Positions 45,160 to 57,794 are shown, counted from the first letter of the stretch. The stretch: DNA of 64,000 bases from Carposina sasakii (GCA_014607495.2 CP053152.1:6324001-6388000), one strand, 5' to 3'. Program-made: numbers and translations. The notes: generated by a model not told the origin, from the letters alone.

Positions 45160-46190
45160 ATTGTCACAGCCTACGTTCAAAGCACACATAAGGTTCAGTT
45201 ATATTTTCAGAATATACCTACATGAAGTTACGACATTGAACATGAAAGTATTTTTTGAATGTAAACCATATTTATCTGAATGTCGCATGATAAAAAGCAC
45301 GCAAAATGCTAGATTCATCATAATTTATGCAGAAGGTATATTGACGACGAAATTGTCGAAATTTCAACATCTGTGATGCTATTCACAAAATAAGCAATCC
45401 GCCCCCACATGTGAGAGTTCGTGTGTGGTGTTTTGTGTTTGTGAATATTTAAAAGCGAACTTTGTTAGCAGATTTTATACATTACACATTCTGCATGCCC
45501 AACCATATGGAAGAAAATTAGATTGTGTCCAGAAGTCGCGTTCAATCAAGCCAACAACAATGACGAAAATAACGCTTGAAAACTTTTTTAAACTTAAGTA
45601 TGTAAAATGGATATGACATGTTAAAAGGCTATTTGATTTTGTCCATTACGAGATAGGTAGATACTTAGGAATATCAGTCCGTTAGGTATATATATTCAAA
45701 ATAGGAAACTTAATACCTACGAGTATAGGTTATGTACTGAAGTAGGTTCCATGCAGCCTACACAGATTAGTTTCTCAGAGACTAGGTTATGTTTTATTTC
45801 ATATCCTTCAACGAGAATGAATAAGTCCATCATAGTGCTTTGTTGTGGTAATAAAATCCCCTGATGAAGGCGCCAGTGTCTATTCAACTCAGAAAATGTT
45901 GCGTTTATTTTAGTACCTCGAAAAATCCATTGCACTTCGTTATTAAAACAAGAAGCGTCTTTTTCCCTAGATGTCAAGCGTCATTGGTATAACAACCTTA
46001 AACCATTCCAGATGCGTAACTTCCCATTACCGTAATTGCTTTAGAAATCTAAAGCCTTGAATTGGAAAAACGTTGCTATTCAACGTTATTCGAGCAAAAG
46101 TCTAAATGGGAAAAGGTTTTGTGATTTTTAGCATTTACGCTTACGTAACTGACATACAGTACGCGCGGTGGATCTGTACATGCGACATGT
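45160..46190. other. AT-rich DNA with unassigned small ORFs
   Basis: The ORFs 45161-45376, 45425-45616 (plus) and 45717-45977 (minus, 86 codons) carry no motif I recognise. Confidence 0.4.
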
Positions 46191-46199
46191 GACTGTACA

Positions 46200-46610
46200 T
46201 GTGCTTTTGTTGATTTACACATGTAGCTAGATGAACCAACATCTATTTTATTGATAGTGTTCAAACACATCAAAGGGCCTATATAAAATGAAAAGACTAC
46301 CTTTTGGCGTTAAAGCATGCCCGGGTATTTTCCAGAGATTGATAGCATCAGTGTTGGCAGGTATTCCAGGTATTGCAGTATTGTTGGATGATATGATTGT
46401 AACTGGTCGAAGTATAGACGAACAAAATACTAGACTGAGCATGAGGTATTAGAAAAGTTGCTTAAGGCAGGCCTAAAAGTAAATAAAGAAAAGTGTAAAT
46501 TTGCAGAAAATTCAGTAAATTTTTTGGGTTTTGTCATTGATGAATTTTGAATTCACCCTAGTGAAGAGAAAATTCATGCTGTAGAGAAAACACCACCACC
46601 CAAAAATTAA
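46200..46610 (+). pseudogene. Ty3/gypsy reverse-transcriptase fragment
   Basis: Readable RT pieces in order: LDEPTSILLI, TSKGLYKMKRLPFGVKACPG, the catalytic region VLLDDMIVTG (Leu instead of the usual Tyr before DD), then in another frame LKAGLKVNKEKCKFAENSV, NFLGFVIDEF, a stop, and IHPSEEKIHAVEK. At least two frameshifts and two in-frame stops are present. There are no LTRs, protease or integrase nearby. An old fragment unrelated to the young element at 59821-64000. Confidence 0.75.
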
Positions 46611-47145
46611 GAGACAATAATACTATAATAGAAAATAAAGTGTAGTGATTTTAAGAGACAATAATAATATAGACCTATCTAAGGGGGAAGGCATATTGGT
46701 TAGTTGAGGGTAGTTTTGGAAAGTGTAGTCTAGATTCCAAAGTGTGTACCAGTGCATGAGCTCTCCAAAACTGAGGACTATTTGTGAGTATTTAATACTA
46801 GGTATTAATAATTTAGCCATTCTGGATAAGAATGACACAGCCAAAGCAAAACCGTTTAGGATGTAAATACGACGCAGTGGGTGCAATGAGTCACTCATAA
46901 TTCTATAGACACACATGCAAATCTCGTCTCGCCTCGCAGTCTCATTTTGTCAGTCACCGCGTCCCATTGTTCTTTTTCAATATTGAATTGTGTATAGCCT
47001 GTACTGATGCTAGAATACATCAGCTGCATGTCCTTTCATACATGTCGTATGTAAGAGTAGACTAAGACTATTTGGGGGTGGTATATATTCCAATCATTGT
47101 GAGAAACTTCGATATCGCGTTCTAGGACTTGCATTCGACTGTGGT
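46611..47145. other. AT-rich intergenic DNA
   Basis: Nothing recognised. Confidence 0.4.
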
Positions 47146-47149
47146 TTTC

Positions 47150-47260
47150 TCTTGTATCCAATAGATGGCTCCGCATTACATCCGGTTTATTGGGACAGTA
47201 GGATCTCATTTGCGACCTTGCAGTTCTAACTACCCTGTTTTTGGGAACACAGATTCAGAT
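47150..47260 (-). mobile_element. Rep-3 fragment
   Basis: GGATCTCATTTGCGACCTTG, then CTAACTACCCTGTTTTTGGG and AACACAG, matches Rep-3 in reverse orientation. The outer parts have diverged. Confidence 0.45.
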
Positions 47261-48800
47261 AATTTATTTTCAGAAATATGGGTACATAATAAAGATAACA
47301 TCATCCTGCGTATTTTGTCATTAATTGGCATGCAAATGTTAGTGGGTTAATATAGATATTGTTACACACAGCCGTGTGCGGTCCTTTGTTGTTTTTGAGT
47401 TATTTAATATATCATATGAATGTATAAATTTTGTTTATAGGTAGATAACCAACTGGGTTTGTTAGTCTCCGGGCTCTCTCGAGTCTGACAACTGATGATC
47501 ACTATTATAAACAATTACAGTGAGATACCAGATAATTAATCATCTGTTAGAATCACAGCTCTATTTTGACTGATGAGGAGGAGTCTGTTGGTGTGTCTAC
47601 TAAATTTTAAATTAATATATTTTTCATACCACATCTGGAAAGCTTAATTAATATCTGCCTGAACAGCGAGAACTCATAAGTAAGCTAAGTGTGATTAGTC
47701 TACTTTCGTCTTCGTGAAAATTTCATGTGTGTCTGGAAAGCGCGGAACGTAATTCCAATTAAATTATTCTCGAGCCTAGACACTGGATCCGGATGATTGA
47801 TTAACTTGAAAAAGTTTTTAGCAAAGATTTACTTTAAGAATTCTAACTTACTTAAGCCTTTAAATAGCTTGTTATTCGTAATTAAAAGTCCCACGCTCAA
47901 TAGTAATTTATAGACACCCACACTTTGCTTTTAACATCTTTGGTCATAGTATAGACAATTGATGTACCCAAATGCTTTCTCGCTTTGATACAAAATATCT
48001 AGTACTTCCGCTGGTATATAAAACTTGATAAATATCAAGGAAATGAGTATATTGGCATCATAGAAGCAACACTCATGCATTATTGTAATTTTTTTTTTAA
48101 ACGAAGCATACATTTCGAAGTTAACCTCCTAATCCTCATCTGAGTCCTAATCATAACAAACCAAAGAATATACTTACTCTCTAACGAGTAACAAACTAAC
48201 CTAAACAGAACTGTCTCATATAACCTATAATCATCCTATAATAGTATTAATACTAAAAAGTTCATTTCTGATGCTTTGTGGGCACCGTTGCTATAAAGGT
48301 AGCACTTATTTGCACTTTTCTTTGTCTTGTTCTGTCCAACTTCAGGCGACGGAAGTTACATTAAAGGAGCAAGTAGTACTGCTCTTATGGCAGTAGGTGT
48401 TTGCACTTCTGATCACGTTCACGATTCGTCACTGCACAAGTGAGTGTGGTTAGGTTAGTGTTGGAAACTTTGCCACTAGGTAGCAATTTTACAAAATATT
48501 TTTATTATGTAAAGATTCGCAATACATAAAATAACCTTACAGTTTAGATTCCGCAGAAAATATGAAACTTTTATAAAAGCTCGTATGGATATTGCATAAC
48601 AAATGGTAATATTATTATGCGCTACAAGAGTTCTACTATTAATATCTTCATTTATACTCGCGACTTCAAGAAATTAGTAGGTAATACCATGTTATAACCT
48701 CCTGTTCAGGATTTAGCAGTAAAAAGAAAGTAACGATGGTAATTCTTGTAAATCCGTATTTAATTGTAAAATTAATAAAGCATTTATTTTCTGAAAATAT
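47261..48800. other. AT-rich intergenic DNA
   Basis: No gene or repeat family recognised. Confidence 0.4.
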
Positions 48801-48804
48801 TTCT

Positions 48805-49030
48805 GTTTATTTTTAACCCCCGCAAAAATATAAGTTTGACGTGTCTCTCTCTCTGTGTGTATGTGTCTGTCTGTGGCATCGTAGCTCCCAAACGGATGAT
48901 CCGATTTTAATGCGGGTTTTTTGTTTGAAAGGTATATCAGTCGAGAGTATTCTTAGCTATGTTTGGTGGAAATCGGTTCAGGTTTTCAAGGTCATCAGGT
49001 CGTTTGTTAGGTGTGATAGGAATGTTATAC
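48805..49030 (+). repeat. Dispersed-repeat-like block
   Basis: A TC/TG-rich run (48842-48875) is followed by GCTCCCAAACGGATGATCCG, TTTGAAAGGTATATCAGTCG and GAAATCGGTTCAGG. This style of degenerate sequence is widespread in Lepidoptera. Ends are not definable. Confidence 0.4.
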
Positions 49031-49096
49031 GCTCAGTTTGCTTGCAAGCATATGTGGGATCTGACATTTGAAACACTAATGTCTTCTGGAACCACT

Positions 49097-49404
49097 GAGC
49101 TGGTCTGCTGTTAGGGCTCGAAGATAGGAGACGTAACCCTGGACTGACTTTTAGTAAACCCATCGAGTTTGGGCTCGTTGGATTTGTCTTAACTAGTTCT
49201 CTTTATGTTTCTAATTGACGAGGACCTGATGCTGGAAATCTGTAACCTCTGAGCTGGTCTGATGATAGGGCTCGAAGGTAGGAGACGTAACCCTGGTCTA
49301 CCTTTTAGTAAACCCATCGAGTTTGGGCTCGTTGAATTTGTCTTGACTGGTTCTCTTCATGTTTCTAATTGACGAGGACCTGATGCTGGAAATGGGATGG
49401 GCGG
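49097..49404. repeat. Direct repeat of 154-bp unit, two copies
   Basis: GAGCTGGTCTG ... GGGCTCGAAG ... TAAACCCATCGAGTTTGGGC ... GACGAGGACCTGATGCTGG occurs from 49097 and again from 49251 with about 10 differences. The first copy may be a fragment of a dispersed repeat; no coding role seen. Confidence 0.75.
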
Positions 49405-49674
49405 ATGAAACCCTGGAATGCCGGAAGGAAACGGATAAACTGATTTATATTTTTGCTGAAAATCTAGAATGACCAAAGTTTAATCTTTATTGTTTCTTAA
49501 TCTCTGCAATTCTCCCAGAGCCAGTTTGTCATGAGGATTGTTAAACAGCTTCCTTTGGTCGAGATCGCATATAGCGACCCCATCTAAACTTTTTAGGCGG
49601 CGAAAAATAAAAGAAATTAAATGAAAGAATGAAAAATTAGTCCTTCAAAAAGCATGAAATAAAAAATTTAATTA

Positions 49675-51430
49675 TAAATTTTAAAAAACCCCCGACCCAA
49701 AAAAGTACGCAATTATTATGACAAAAGGTTTAAAATGCTAAGTTTATATATGCGTGATTATACCAATTGTGTAGGGGACCTTCCTTTCATAACCATGTAT
49801 AGATAGTTTGTGTGATTTATGTGTACTTTATGAACGGCGCCAGTTTTAAAAACATTTAAAACGCTACGCATACGACGACGTTCGTTATCGTAATACTCCC
49901 ACCACCATAGCGGTTAGATTTTATTTTATTTTTATTTTATTTATAAAATTAGACAGCCAACTTAATACATAACAGTTCCGTTAAGATACAAGTTGGACAG
50001 GAGCACACGATTATCATGTGACTGTCAAATGCGCGAAAATGAGGGCTTCTTATTAGAGCTTTGTCTACGCCCAAGCGCGCACTGGCGGCGGCGGCGGCCA
50101 GTTTATAATAGCGGCGCCAAGTTGCTAACTCATTGCCTAAAAACGCCTCTGAGTTCCGTAGACGACTCTCACGATATACATGGAAGGATATGCAGCTGAG
50201 GTATTCTAAAGCCCCGTTGATCCCCTTCTCATTACAAACTCGATTGAATCAGACTAAATGACTCATTTAAAATGCTGTTTACACGGGTTACTACTATGTA
50301 GATACGTCATCGTCATAGTCGTCATCAGCCTATTGCAGTCTACTGCTGGTCCTACGTGGAGGCCTACGTGCCTCCCCCAGGGCACGCCACAAGGCTATGC
50401 ACTGCCATGGGGGGTTTGCTCATAGTCCCCACGCTTGGCAGGCGGGTTTGTAACCGCAGTTTGTATTTTGAACTATGTTATCAACACAGAAGGCGCTGCT
50501 GCTCGCTTCCCGGAAACCCTTAATCGCCTCGTACGATACCCACGGGCAGACATGGGGTGATATGAATTCTACTCTGCCGGCACCACGAGGCACTAGATAC
50601 GTAAGCTCTATTCAGACTTAGCTATAATTATTATTATTTAGGACTATTTGTCTACTATAGGTATAGCAAATTAGTAGCGTGAGCTTAGAATAATTTAAAA
50701 TAGTCAAAGTTGTGCTAGCCTGTAGGTAATTGTGATACATAATAATTATCTTGTAGTCCTGATCATCTTGTATCTTAACGGAACTGTTATGTATTATGTT
50801 GGCTTTCTTATTTAATATAAAAATAAACCGACTGATGTAATCTCAATGTCTAAAACAATTTAAAAAACCCCCGATCCAAAAAAAGTACGCAATTATTATG
50901 ACAAAAGGTTTCAAATGCTAAACCCTATAAAAAGCAAAAAATAACTTTTAACACTACGTAAGTACCAACTAAAGCATGGCAGACTATCTACTCGGGACTT
51001 TGTGCCACCTTTATGTCTGAGGCATAACCGCTAATTTTGAACTGCAAATGGTTATCTTGGCCTGCTGTTGACCGTACGTATGAAATTTTTCATTAAATTT
51101 TGTCTATGGAACTCAGAGGCGTTTTTAGGCAATGAGTTAGCAACTTGGCGCCGCTATTATAAACTGGCCGCCGCCGCCGCCAGTGCGCGCTTGGGCGTAG
51201 ACAAAGCTCTAATAAGAAGCCCTCATTTTCGCGCATTTGACAGTCACATGACAATCGTGTGCTCCTGTCCAACTTGTATCTTAACGTCGTCGTATGCGTA
51301 GCGTTTTAAATGTTTTTAAAACTGGCGCCGTTCATAAAGTACACATAAATCACACAAACTATCTATACATGGTTATGAAAGGAAGGTCCCCTACACAATT
51401 AGTATAATCACGCATATATAAACTTAGTTT
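49675..51430. repeat. Large imperfect inverted repeat
   Basis: Left arm 49739-49882 pairs with 51283-51426, and 49981-50165 pairs with about 51108-51287. Both carry the GC-rich core CACTGGCGGCGGCGGCGGCC. The left arm has a further ~100-bp insert at its GTTAA, part of which (CATAACAGTTCCGTTAAGAT) pairs with 50780-50810. ACCCCCGACCCAAAAAAGT (about 49686) also recurs in direct orientation near 50870. An RTE fragment sits between the arms. Confidence 0.75.
50310..50600 (-). mobile_element. RTE-like LINE 3' fragment
   Basis: Reverse orientation: CATCAGCCTATTGCAGTCTA at the left (element 3' end) through CCATGGGGGGTTTGCTCATA to TTAATCGCCTCGTACGATAC and CTCTGCCGGCACCACG. It matches 57183-57475. Confidence 0.7.
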
Positions 51431-52540
51431 CAGCCATGTATAAATTAGTATATCTCATTTTAGCAGAAAGTACCTAATTCACTGCACGTGATCAAACCAC
51501 TTTAACTACCGGAAACTTATTACATAACTTAATGTATCCAGTCCTTAGTAATTAAAATTGGTTGAGATAAACTCGAAGTACGTGATTATAAATTCAGAAG
51601 TGGTAGTTACCCCAACCCTTCTAAAAGTTTTAGAGAGGTTCGTTGGCAAGCTCACAAAACCTAGGTATTCTCAAATCTTAACCATGAGCACTGAAAACAA
51701 GTAAAGTAAGTAAATAAGCAATGAATTGATCAATTTTAAGCTTTGATGAAGAATACTGTAACGTATTAATTTTTAAGGAAATCTTATTTTTCTTTACTAC
51801 AATATACGTAAGTACCTAATTAGGTTAGGCTTACGTAATTAGGTTTTGTCTCTGTTGGAAAAACCATCAATAGACCTATAATTTGGTCTGCAAAGAGCGA
51901 TTGTATTTTATAGGGAATTTTATTAAAATTATAATACGATTTTCAATTTCTGCTTTACATTATTTTTATTATACGGTTTCGAAAAAGGTTTTGTTTTAAA
52001 TTTTAATTGTTACCTATTGGTGTTATTAAATAATCACGTCTAAACTTAGAGCAAAATGTATCAAATATCTGTCAAATTTGCACAATGATTAGCTTTAACA
52101 ATGTTTCATTTTTTTTTAATTACGCGGTATGTCATTGTCCTTAAGGGCTCAACTAAACTTGGGGCATTTCTATGATTTCGGGTCGGCAAAAATTCCCGAA
52201 GATGGACATGGCGGGATTATCTTGATGTATTAATCAACTAAAAGGTCTGGGGCAGTATAAATTCTACAATGGAGCCTACAGGAAGAGAAATTATTTAGCA
52301 GTGGGAGAATATTAGCCATTCACGAAATAAAAAAATCTTATGTTATTTTAAGAAGTTACATATTTAATACTTCCCTATCTATGTAAAAAAATCAAGGAGA
52401 ATAAATACCGGAAAATACCTAAGAGTGTACAGTGTATATTATTTATATTATATTTGCCTTTTAGCAAAATTTTACTTTAGTAAGCTCGAGTTTTGGCTCA
52501 TAGGGGAGGAAGCCGGTTTTTGGTTAAAAAAAAAAAAAAT
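51431..52540. other. AT-rich intergenic DNA
   Basis: Nothing recognised. Confidence 0.4.
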
Positions 52541-52544
52541 TAAG

Positions 52545-52640
52545 CAAAACGTAGCTGTGGGATCTCCTTCACGATTCTGCAGCTCTAGCTACCCCATTTT
52601 GGTAATACATATGTGTTTAAATTATAAGTATCTAGACAAT
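52545..52640 (-). mobile_element. Rep-3 fragment
   Basis: GTAGCTGTGGGATCTCCTTC, then CTGCAGCTCTAGCTACCCCA and TTTTGGTAATACAT, is Rep-3 in reverse. Confidence 0.55.
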
Positions 52641-53500
52641 ATACACCTTTTGTATTAAAAGAACCGATTTAAAAACACATACATATACCTACTTACCACT
52701 TTCAAAGGTTCTAAATCAAAACCGTATACGAGTTACCACCTACTTGGAAAGCGCCACCACAGTACGATATAAATTGTGATAGTAAATCACGGCTGAGACA
52801 CGAGGTAGTCTTAAAGTTAGAGGCTTTAAAACTTATGAACGTATTCACCGGGGAGAATATGAAAGATGGGGACATTGGGGTCAGTGAAGTGGTATATGGA
52901 AAAATAATACTCTACTACGAATAAGTATTATCTTTTGTACTAGACTCGCACTAAATGTTATGAAATAGAACCGGGAACATCTTATTTCTTAATGAGTAAA
53001 AACTTAGTTCTGTTCTTACCTTGATAATCTCATACTTGTAAGATAATTTTAGTCACGATCCGTTTTGCAGCTTTATTAAGGTAGGTACACATGAATGGAT
53101 ATAATAATTTCAATTACTATCGTATGGATATTGCTAATGGGGTAATTGTTTAGTATAACAATGCACTTAGAATGTTGTTTCAGCAGATTCTAAAGCGAAA
53201 GCCACCGAAAATGTATTATTCCTTGGGATATTTCTGATTATTACGAAATTATACATAATATTAATGTAAGTACCTATGAATGATAAAATAATCAGAGAAG
53301 ATTATCATAATCTAAAAACAGCAATGTATCGCACAAAACAGCGCAGTTCATCGCGAGCGCTGTCATTATTAACGCGAAATGCGTTATACAATACGGGGTT
53401 ATGAAATTAAAAATGTATTTCTGGGAAGTAAAACCACGCCTTTTATATGTGTTTTTATATAATGCTTTTAACTTTTTGCCTGGCTGGCTTCATATCCTAT
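52641..53500. other. AT-rich intergenic DNA
   Basis: Nothing recognised. Confidence 0.4.
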
Positions 53501-53504
53501 AAAA

Positions 53505-53700
53505 ATATAATAGAGGTAGCTATGTATCGGAAACTTATCGTAAAATGTTTATTTTTCAAGATAGTACGAGCACTTCGTAGAAATTTCAGCCGGAATCTCT
53601 CTTGATCTCGAAATTTTCGAGCCTTTAATTTTGTAAGCATGTTCTCTACACACTGACTTAGCATACCGCTTAATGTACCCCTTCTGTAACACCTTGTATA
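53505..53700. mobile_element. Decayed MITE-A copy
   Basis: The right end CTTCTGTAACACCTTGTA and inner CTTATCGTAAAATGTTTATT, ACTTAGCATACCGCTTAA correspond to MITE-A. The left end is nearly unrecognisable. Confidence 0.5.
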
Positions 53701-53852
53701 GAAGCACCTCCTGATTGATTCAATAATGTGGTATGTCTGCTAGATTAATGAACATAGTGCATGGTCAATAATAATTAGTCAGTATCTGAAGTGTATTAGC
53801 AAAGGGTTATCTAATATGCCTATATAAGTATATACATAAAAGGAGAACTTCT

Positions 53853-54112
53853 ATGCTGATCTGGGAGTGAAAAAAAAAGATATAATACTACAACTGCTTC
53901 TCTTCTCGGTCATGCTGTACAAGTCAGTAGAGGGACAAGGGTGCTTGGTGTTTTATAGGCGATGGGCTGACCGCCTGTCACTACTAACCGAACTTGTACA
54001 TCTGAACTATACTCTCAAAATTGGTCAGAACCGGTCATGCGGTTCTATCGGGGTAGGCAGAGCACCAACTGCCTACCCCGTATGGGATTAGGCGTGATTA
54101 CTTATATGTATA
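53853..54112 (+). mobile_element. SINE-2 copy with rearranged 3' end
   Basis: CTGGGAGTGAAAAAAAAAGA through GACCGCCTGTCACTACTAAC. Near the 3' end GGGGTAGGCAGAGCACCAAC is followed by its own near-complement CTGCCTACCCCGTATGGG, so the tail is locally inverted and duplicated. Confidence 0.65.
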
Positions 54113-54504
54113 AAAGGAATATTTTGACAATAGCTTCGTTTTGTGACGTCCACGAAGAAGGGGTTTGAAAATATTAGGCATGGCTAGAAATAAATTTTCC
54201 CATGGACTCCTTTCAAAAAAATTTTTTTTTTATTTCTCTGTGTTGGCAAAGTAACACAAAGCTGTATCTTTTAAATGGTTTTTTATATTTTTACTCTCCA
54301 TGTCTCTAAGGAAATACAACATCTAGAATAAGTAATTTGCATTATGAAGATTGCGACTAAGCGGAGTGTTTTGCTATCAAAGTTAGTATTTTCTGTCTAC
54401 AGAGTTTCATTGGCTTTTTAACTACATACATAGTCCACGTTTTTAGACTTAGGTAAAAAACAATGGATTCAATTCTACTCATCAACGAAACCTTTTTATC
54501 ACAC

Positions 54505-54725
54505 TAATACGTAAAAATAACTCGTACGGGCGAAAGTTTGTGTGTGAGTGTGTATGTTTGTTACTTATTCACGTCTAAACGGCTGGAGTGATTTGAATAA
54601 AATTTAGTATGGAGTTAGTTAAAACTCTGGATTAACACATAGGCTACTTTTTATCCCGAGAAAATATTTTTATCCTGGATAATTTCGACATTTCGTTTTT
54701 TCTGCAGTCCACGCGGACGGAGTTG
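54505..54725 (+). mobile_element. Helitron-like element lacking its CTAG end
   Basis: GGGCGAAAGTTTGTGTGTG, AAACGGCTGGAGTGATTTG, GGATTAACACATAGGCTACT and CCACGCGGACGGAGTTGG; the sequence diverges just before the usual CTAG. Confidence 0.5.
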
Positions 54726-54740
54726 GAAATAATTCTAATA

Positions 54741-54905
54741 AAGGCCTACTTTTTCCAATGGTCATATAGCCTATCTGAAGGATAAAATGTATACTGTTGC
54801 ACATAAGTATATGCAAATGTATGCTTTATCTTAATAAACTTTTAAAGAACGACAGCATCAAATTTATTCATCAGTTAGAACTATCTGCCCATTGAAAAAT
54901 TAGCC
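54741..54905. repeat. Imperfect inverted-repeat MITE remnant
   Basis: TACTTTTTCCAATGGTCATA near the left pairs imperfectly with CTGCCCATTGAAAAATTAGC near the right. GACAGCATCAAATTTATTC recalls the hairpin MITE at 20502-20638. Confidence 0.4.
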
Positions 54906-55840
54906 CTAAATATGCATAAAAGTATTTGTTTAAACTTTGGAACATCTACACGGTTTATAAAATATATGAAAAATACTCGTACAAGAAGAACACCGCCTGT
55001 ATTCGACAATTTTATTTCATAGTCAAATGATTAAATTAGTTTAGTTTCTTAAAGACAATACGATATAATCTCGTGGGTTTATGAAAAAGAACTTGAAATC
55101 TAAAATTAAATTGGATAGGTACCTAACAGATTTAAATAAAGAGTTCAATGAAAGTTTGATATAAAACGAAAAATAGGAATCTAACTGTGAACCAACAAAT
55201 TAATGAAAACAGAAATAACAAAAGCATTTTAATTTTCATCAATACAGCTTGCCATTAAAAAAAGTAAGAGCCATATTTTATGATACAGATACCGTTCAGG
55301 CGGATAACTTTTTAATTAAAACGATTTGATTATCTGATACCAAATCCGTATCTGCTGGGCATTAATTTAAAAGGAGAACCACGAAATAAAATTATTCGAG
55401 TCTTGCTACAGTAGCAATTTTGAGGGCTTTTCTTTTTTTCAGACAATCAGCAATGTTATAAATTTATAATAGAGAATATATAATAGTAGATATTTCTTTC
55501 AAATTCCATTTCGTAAAGGAATACTAAGTTTGTTTTATTATTTCATTATCTTCATGGAAAAGTCCGCAGATATAGGGTAAACGTGAGACTCCATGGTTCG
55601 TTATGTACTGTCTGAAGAACTCGTTGAGGTTTTCTTTATTGCGTATTTTAATTATAATACCCATTATGTGATAAAACTGGTTCAAATACACTTAACAAAA
55701 TGAACTTTATTAATATTTATAATAATTAAAACAGCTTTAACGTTAAGCTAATTTAACGAAATTTGGGCACTGCTTTTATATAGTTTTTATCACAGGTATT
55801 CACTTGATAAATGGTATACTATTCAATATACTTATAGTAT
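54906..55840. other. AT-rich intergenic DNA
   Basis: Nothing recognised. Confidence 0.4.
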
Positions 55841-55842
55841 AT

Positions 55843-56172
55843 AGCGGTGATAGCCCAGGGATTAAAACGTGCACCTACCAAGCGGGAGGCGTAAGTTCGA
55901 TGCCAGTCACGGGCCTGTACCAATGAATTTATTTAATGTACAGATTTTAATGTTGCAAAATTATCACTTAGCTCATGCCTCGGAAAGCACGTAAAACCGT
56001 TGGCCCTGCGCCTGATCTCTGTCCGGTCGTGTCGGCTTTCCGTCCCATCGGATTATGAGAGTAACGGAATAGAGAGCGCATCTGTGTTTGCGCACACACT
56101 TGTGCACTATAATATGTCCTGCGTACCTGGCCAATCTCCGTAGAGATTGGTTGCCTTGGCCGAAATACGGTC
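55843..56172 (+). mobile_element. SINE-1 copy
   Basis: tRNA-like head (AGCGGTGATAGCCCAGG; GTAAGTTCGATGCCAGTCAC) followed by the body CCGTTGGCCCTGCGCCTGAT, GTCCCATCGGATTATGAGAG and GCGTACCTGGCCAATCTCCG. The longest copy in the window. Confidence 0.75.
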
Positions 56173-56410
56173 GGAGTTCATCAGTATATATTATTAAGTA
56201 GTATATTATTAAGTAAATACCTGTAATTGTGGGGTAGCACACATTGCATCACAATTAAAAATAAAGTACCAAAAAATGTCCATAAAGTTTTTTTGACAGG
56301 TACAGAAAAGGGATCTGATATAACAAAGGTTAATTCCCAACACGCCTCGAAATCCCGACGAAATATAGCCAAGTGTTCAACTTGCGTCTGTTGTCACAAC
56401 ATACTTATTA

Positions 56411-56632
56411 TACAGGGTGATTTTTGGTCGTCAACGTTCCCGAAAACTATGGAATCTCCTCATCATAACGATCATTTTTCTTCATGGAAGCATACCTGGG
56501 AAGTGTCTGATTTCCAAAATATTAGGGTCCAAAATTGAGTAAATAGACTGCGTTTTTCTGCATAAACGCGTGTAGCAAGGTTTTTTCAGGACAAATTATT
56601 AATATTTGTCTATGAAAAAACTAGCAAAACTA
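56411..56632 (+). mobile_element. MITE-B copy, 3' half missing
   Basis: Starts TACAGGGTGATTTTTGGTCG after TA and follows the family to TGTCTATGAAAAAACTAGCA, where it breaks off beside Rep-3 sequence. Confidence 0.7.
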
Positions 56633-56639
56633 GAAAAAA

Positions 56640-56885
56640 AAGCAGGCGTTCATACTTCCATCAAGGTGTATGTAGCTGGAAATATTCTTGGGACGTAACT
56701 AGGACTGTCTTGTTCATAACTAACTCGATTGTGGATATTTATAGAATTTTTGAATGACCAGTGACAAGTTGCTAGCATATCGCCTAAGAGAATGCCCGAG
56801 TTTCTTAGTCGACTCTTACGACATGCGGTAGGAGATACAGCTGATGTATTCTAGTGAAGCCCTGCATCAGCATATAAAACAACTG
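56640..56885 (+). mobile_element. Rep-3 copy, 3' part
   Basis: GACAAGTTGCTAGCATATCG, CCTAAGAGAATGCCCGAGTT, CGACTCTTACGACATGC and GGAGATACAGCTGATGTATT match 33098-33210. Confidence 0.6.
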
Positions 56886-57182
56886 TAGGTACCTAATAAC
56901 TTTGACCTTGTATATTTTAACCCTTATTAAATATGAATGTAAAGCTCCTTTACCTTTTAACGCTGAATTCTGTGCCTACAAGGGAAAACCCTTTTTATGC
57001 ATAAAACGATGAAGACCACAGAGACTTATCGTGACTTCCGGTCGGGTGGTCCTAGGAGTTCATTTGAAATCATTTAACATGGAAAGTCTTTATATATATG
57101 TAGGTATAGCTACTAAAGGTCTATAGAAATCTTTTTTTGTCTTCATAAAAGGTTAATTAGCTGGAAAGATAAGGATTTCGGG

Positions 57183-57475
57183 TTATAATTATATACGGTT
57201 ACTCTATAATGCCGCGTGGTGCCGGCAGAGTAGAATTCGTACCACTCCATGTTTGCCCGTGGGTATCGTACGAGGCGATTAAGGGTTTCCGGGAGGTGGA
57301 CAGCAGCGACTCCCGTGTTGACAAGATAGTCCAAAATACAAACTGCGGTCACCAACCCGCCTGCCCAGCGTGGTGACTATGGGCAAATACCCCCATGGCA
57401 GTCTTGTGGCGTGCCCTGGGGGAGGCCTACATCTAGACTGCTGGCAGTAGACTGCAATAGGCTGATGATGATTAT
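57183..57475 (+). mobile_element. RTE-like LINE 3' fragment
   Basis: The longest plus-strand copy: GTGGTGCCGGCAGAGTAGAA through GTGGGTATCGTACGAGGCGA and GCGTGGTGACTATGGGCAAA to ATAGGCTGATGATGATTATG. Confidence 0.7.
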
Positions 57476-57794
57476 GACTCTATTTCGATCGACCTTAAAT
57501 AATTCTCGTGGCTTCTTTAATAATTTTACATTTCATAACATATCATTATTATCATATTTTCAAATATAATTTGGAAGTTTGGACAGATTACCAACTTGGA
57601 TGAAACTCTACTGATACGTCTTTTTAGATGCACCTACGCCAAAGGTGTAAATTCTTTTGTAATAACACGAAACATTTATTGCCCCTTTTCTGTTTCAGCC
57701 ATTTCTATTAAGAATGAGGCAGATATAATATTTAGTATCTGTTTGAGTGTCGGAGCACATACACAGTAGGTATTTTATTATTATATTTATCTTT

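Noticed and set aside
45717..45977. 86-codon minus ORF as a transposase fragment
   Set aside because: A vague resemblance to transposase-associated sequence could not be tied to any named motif.
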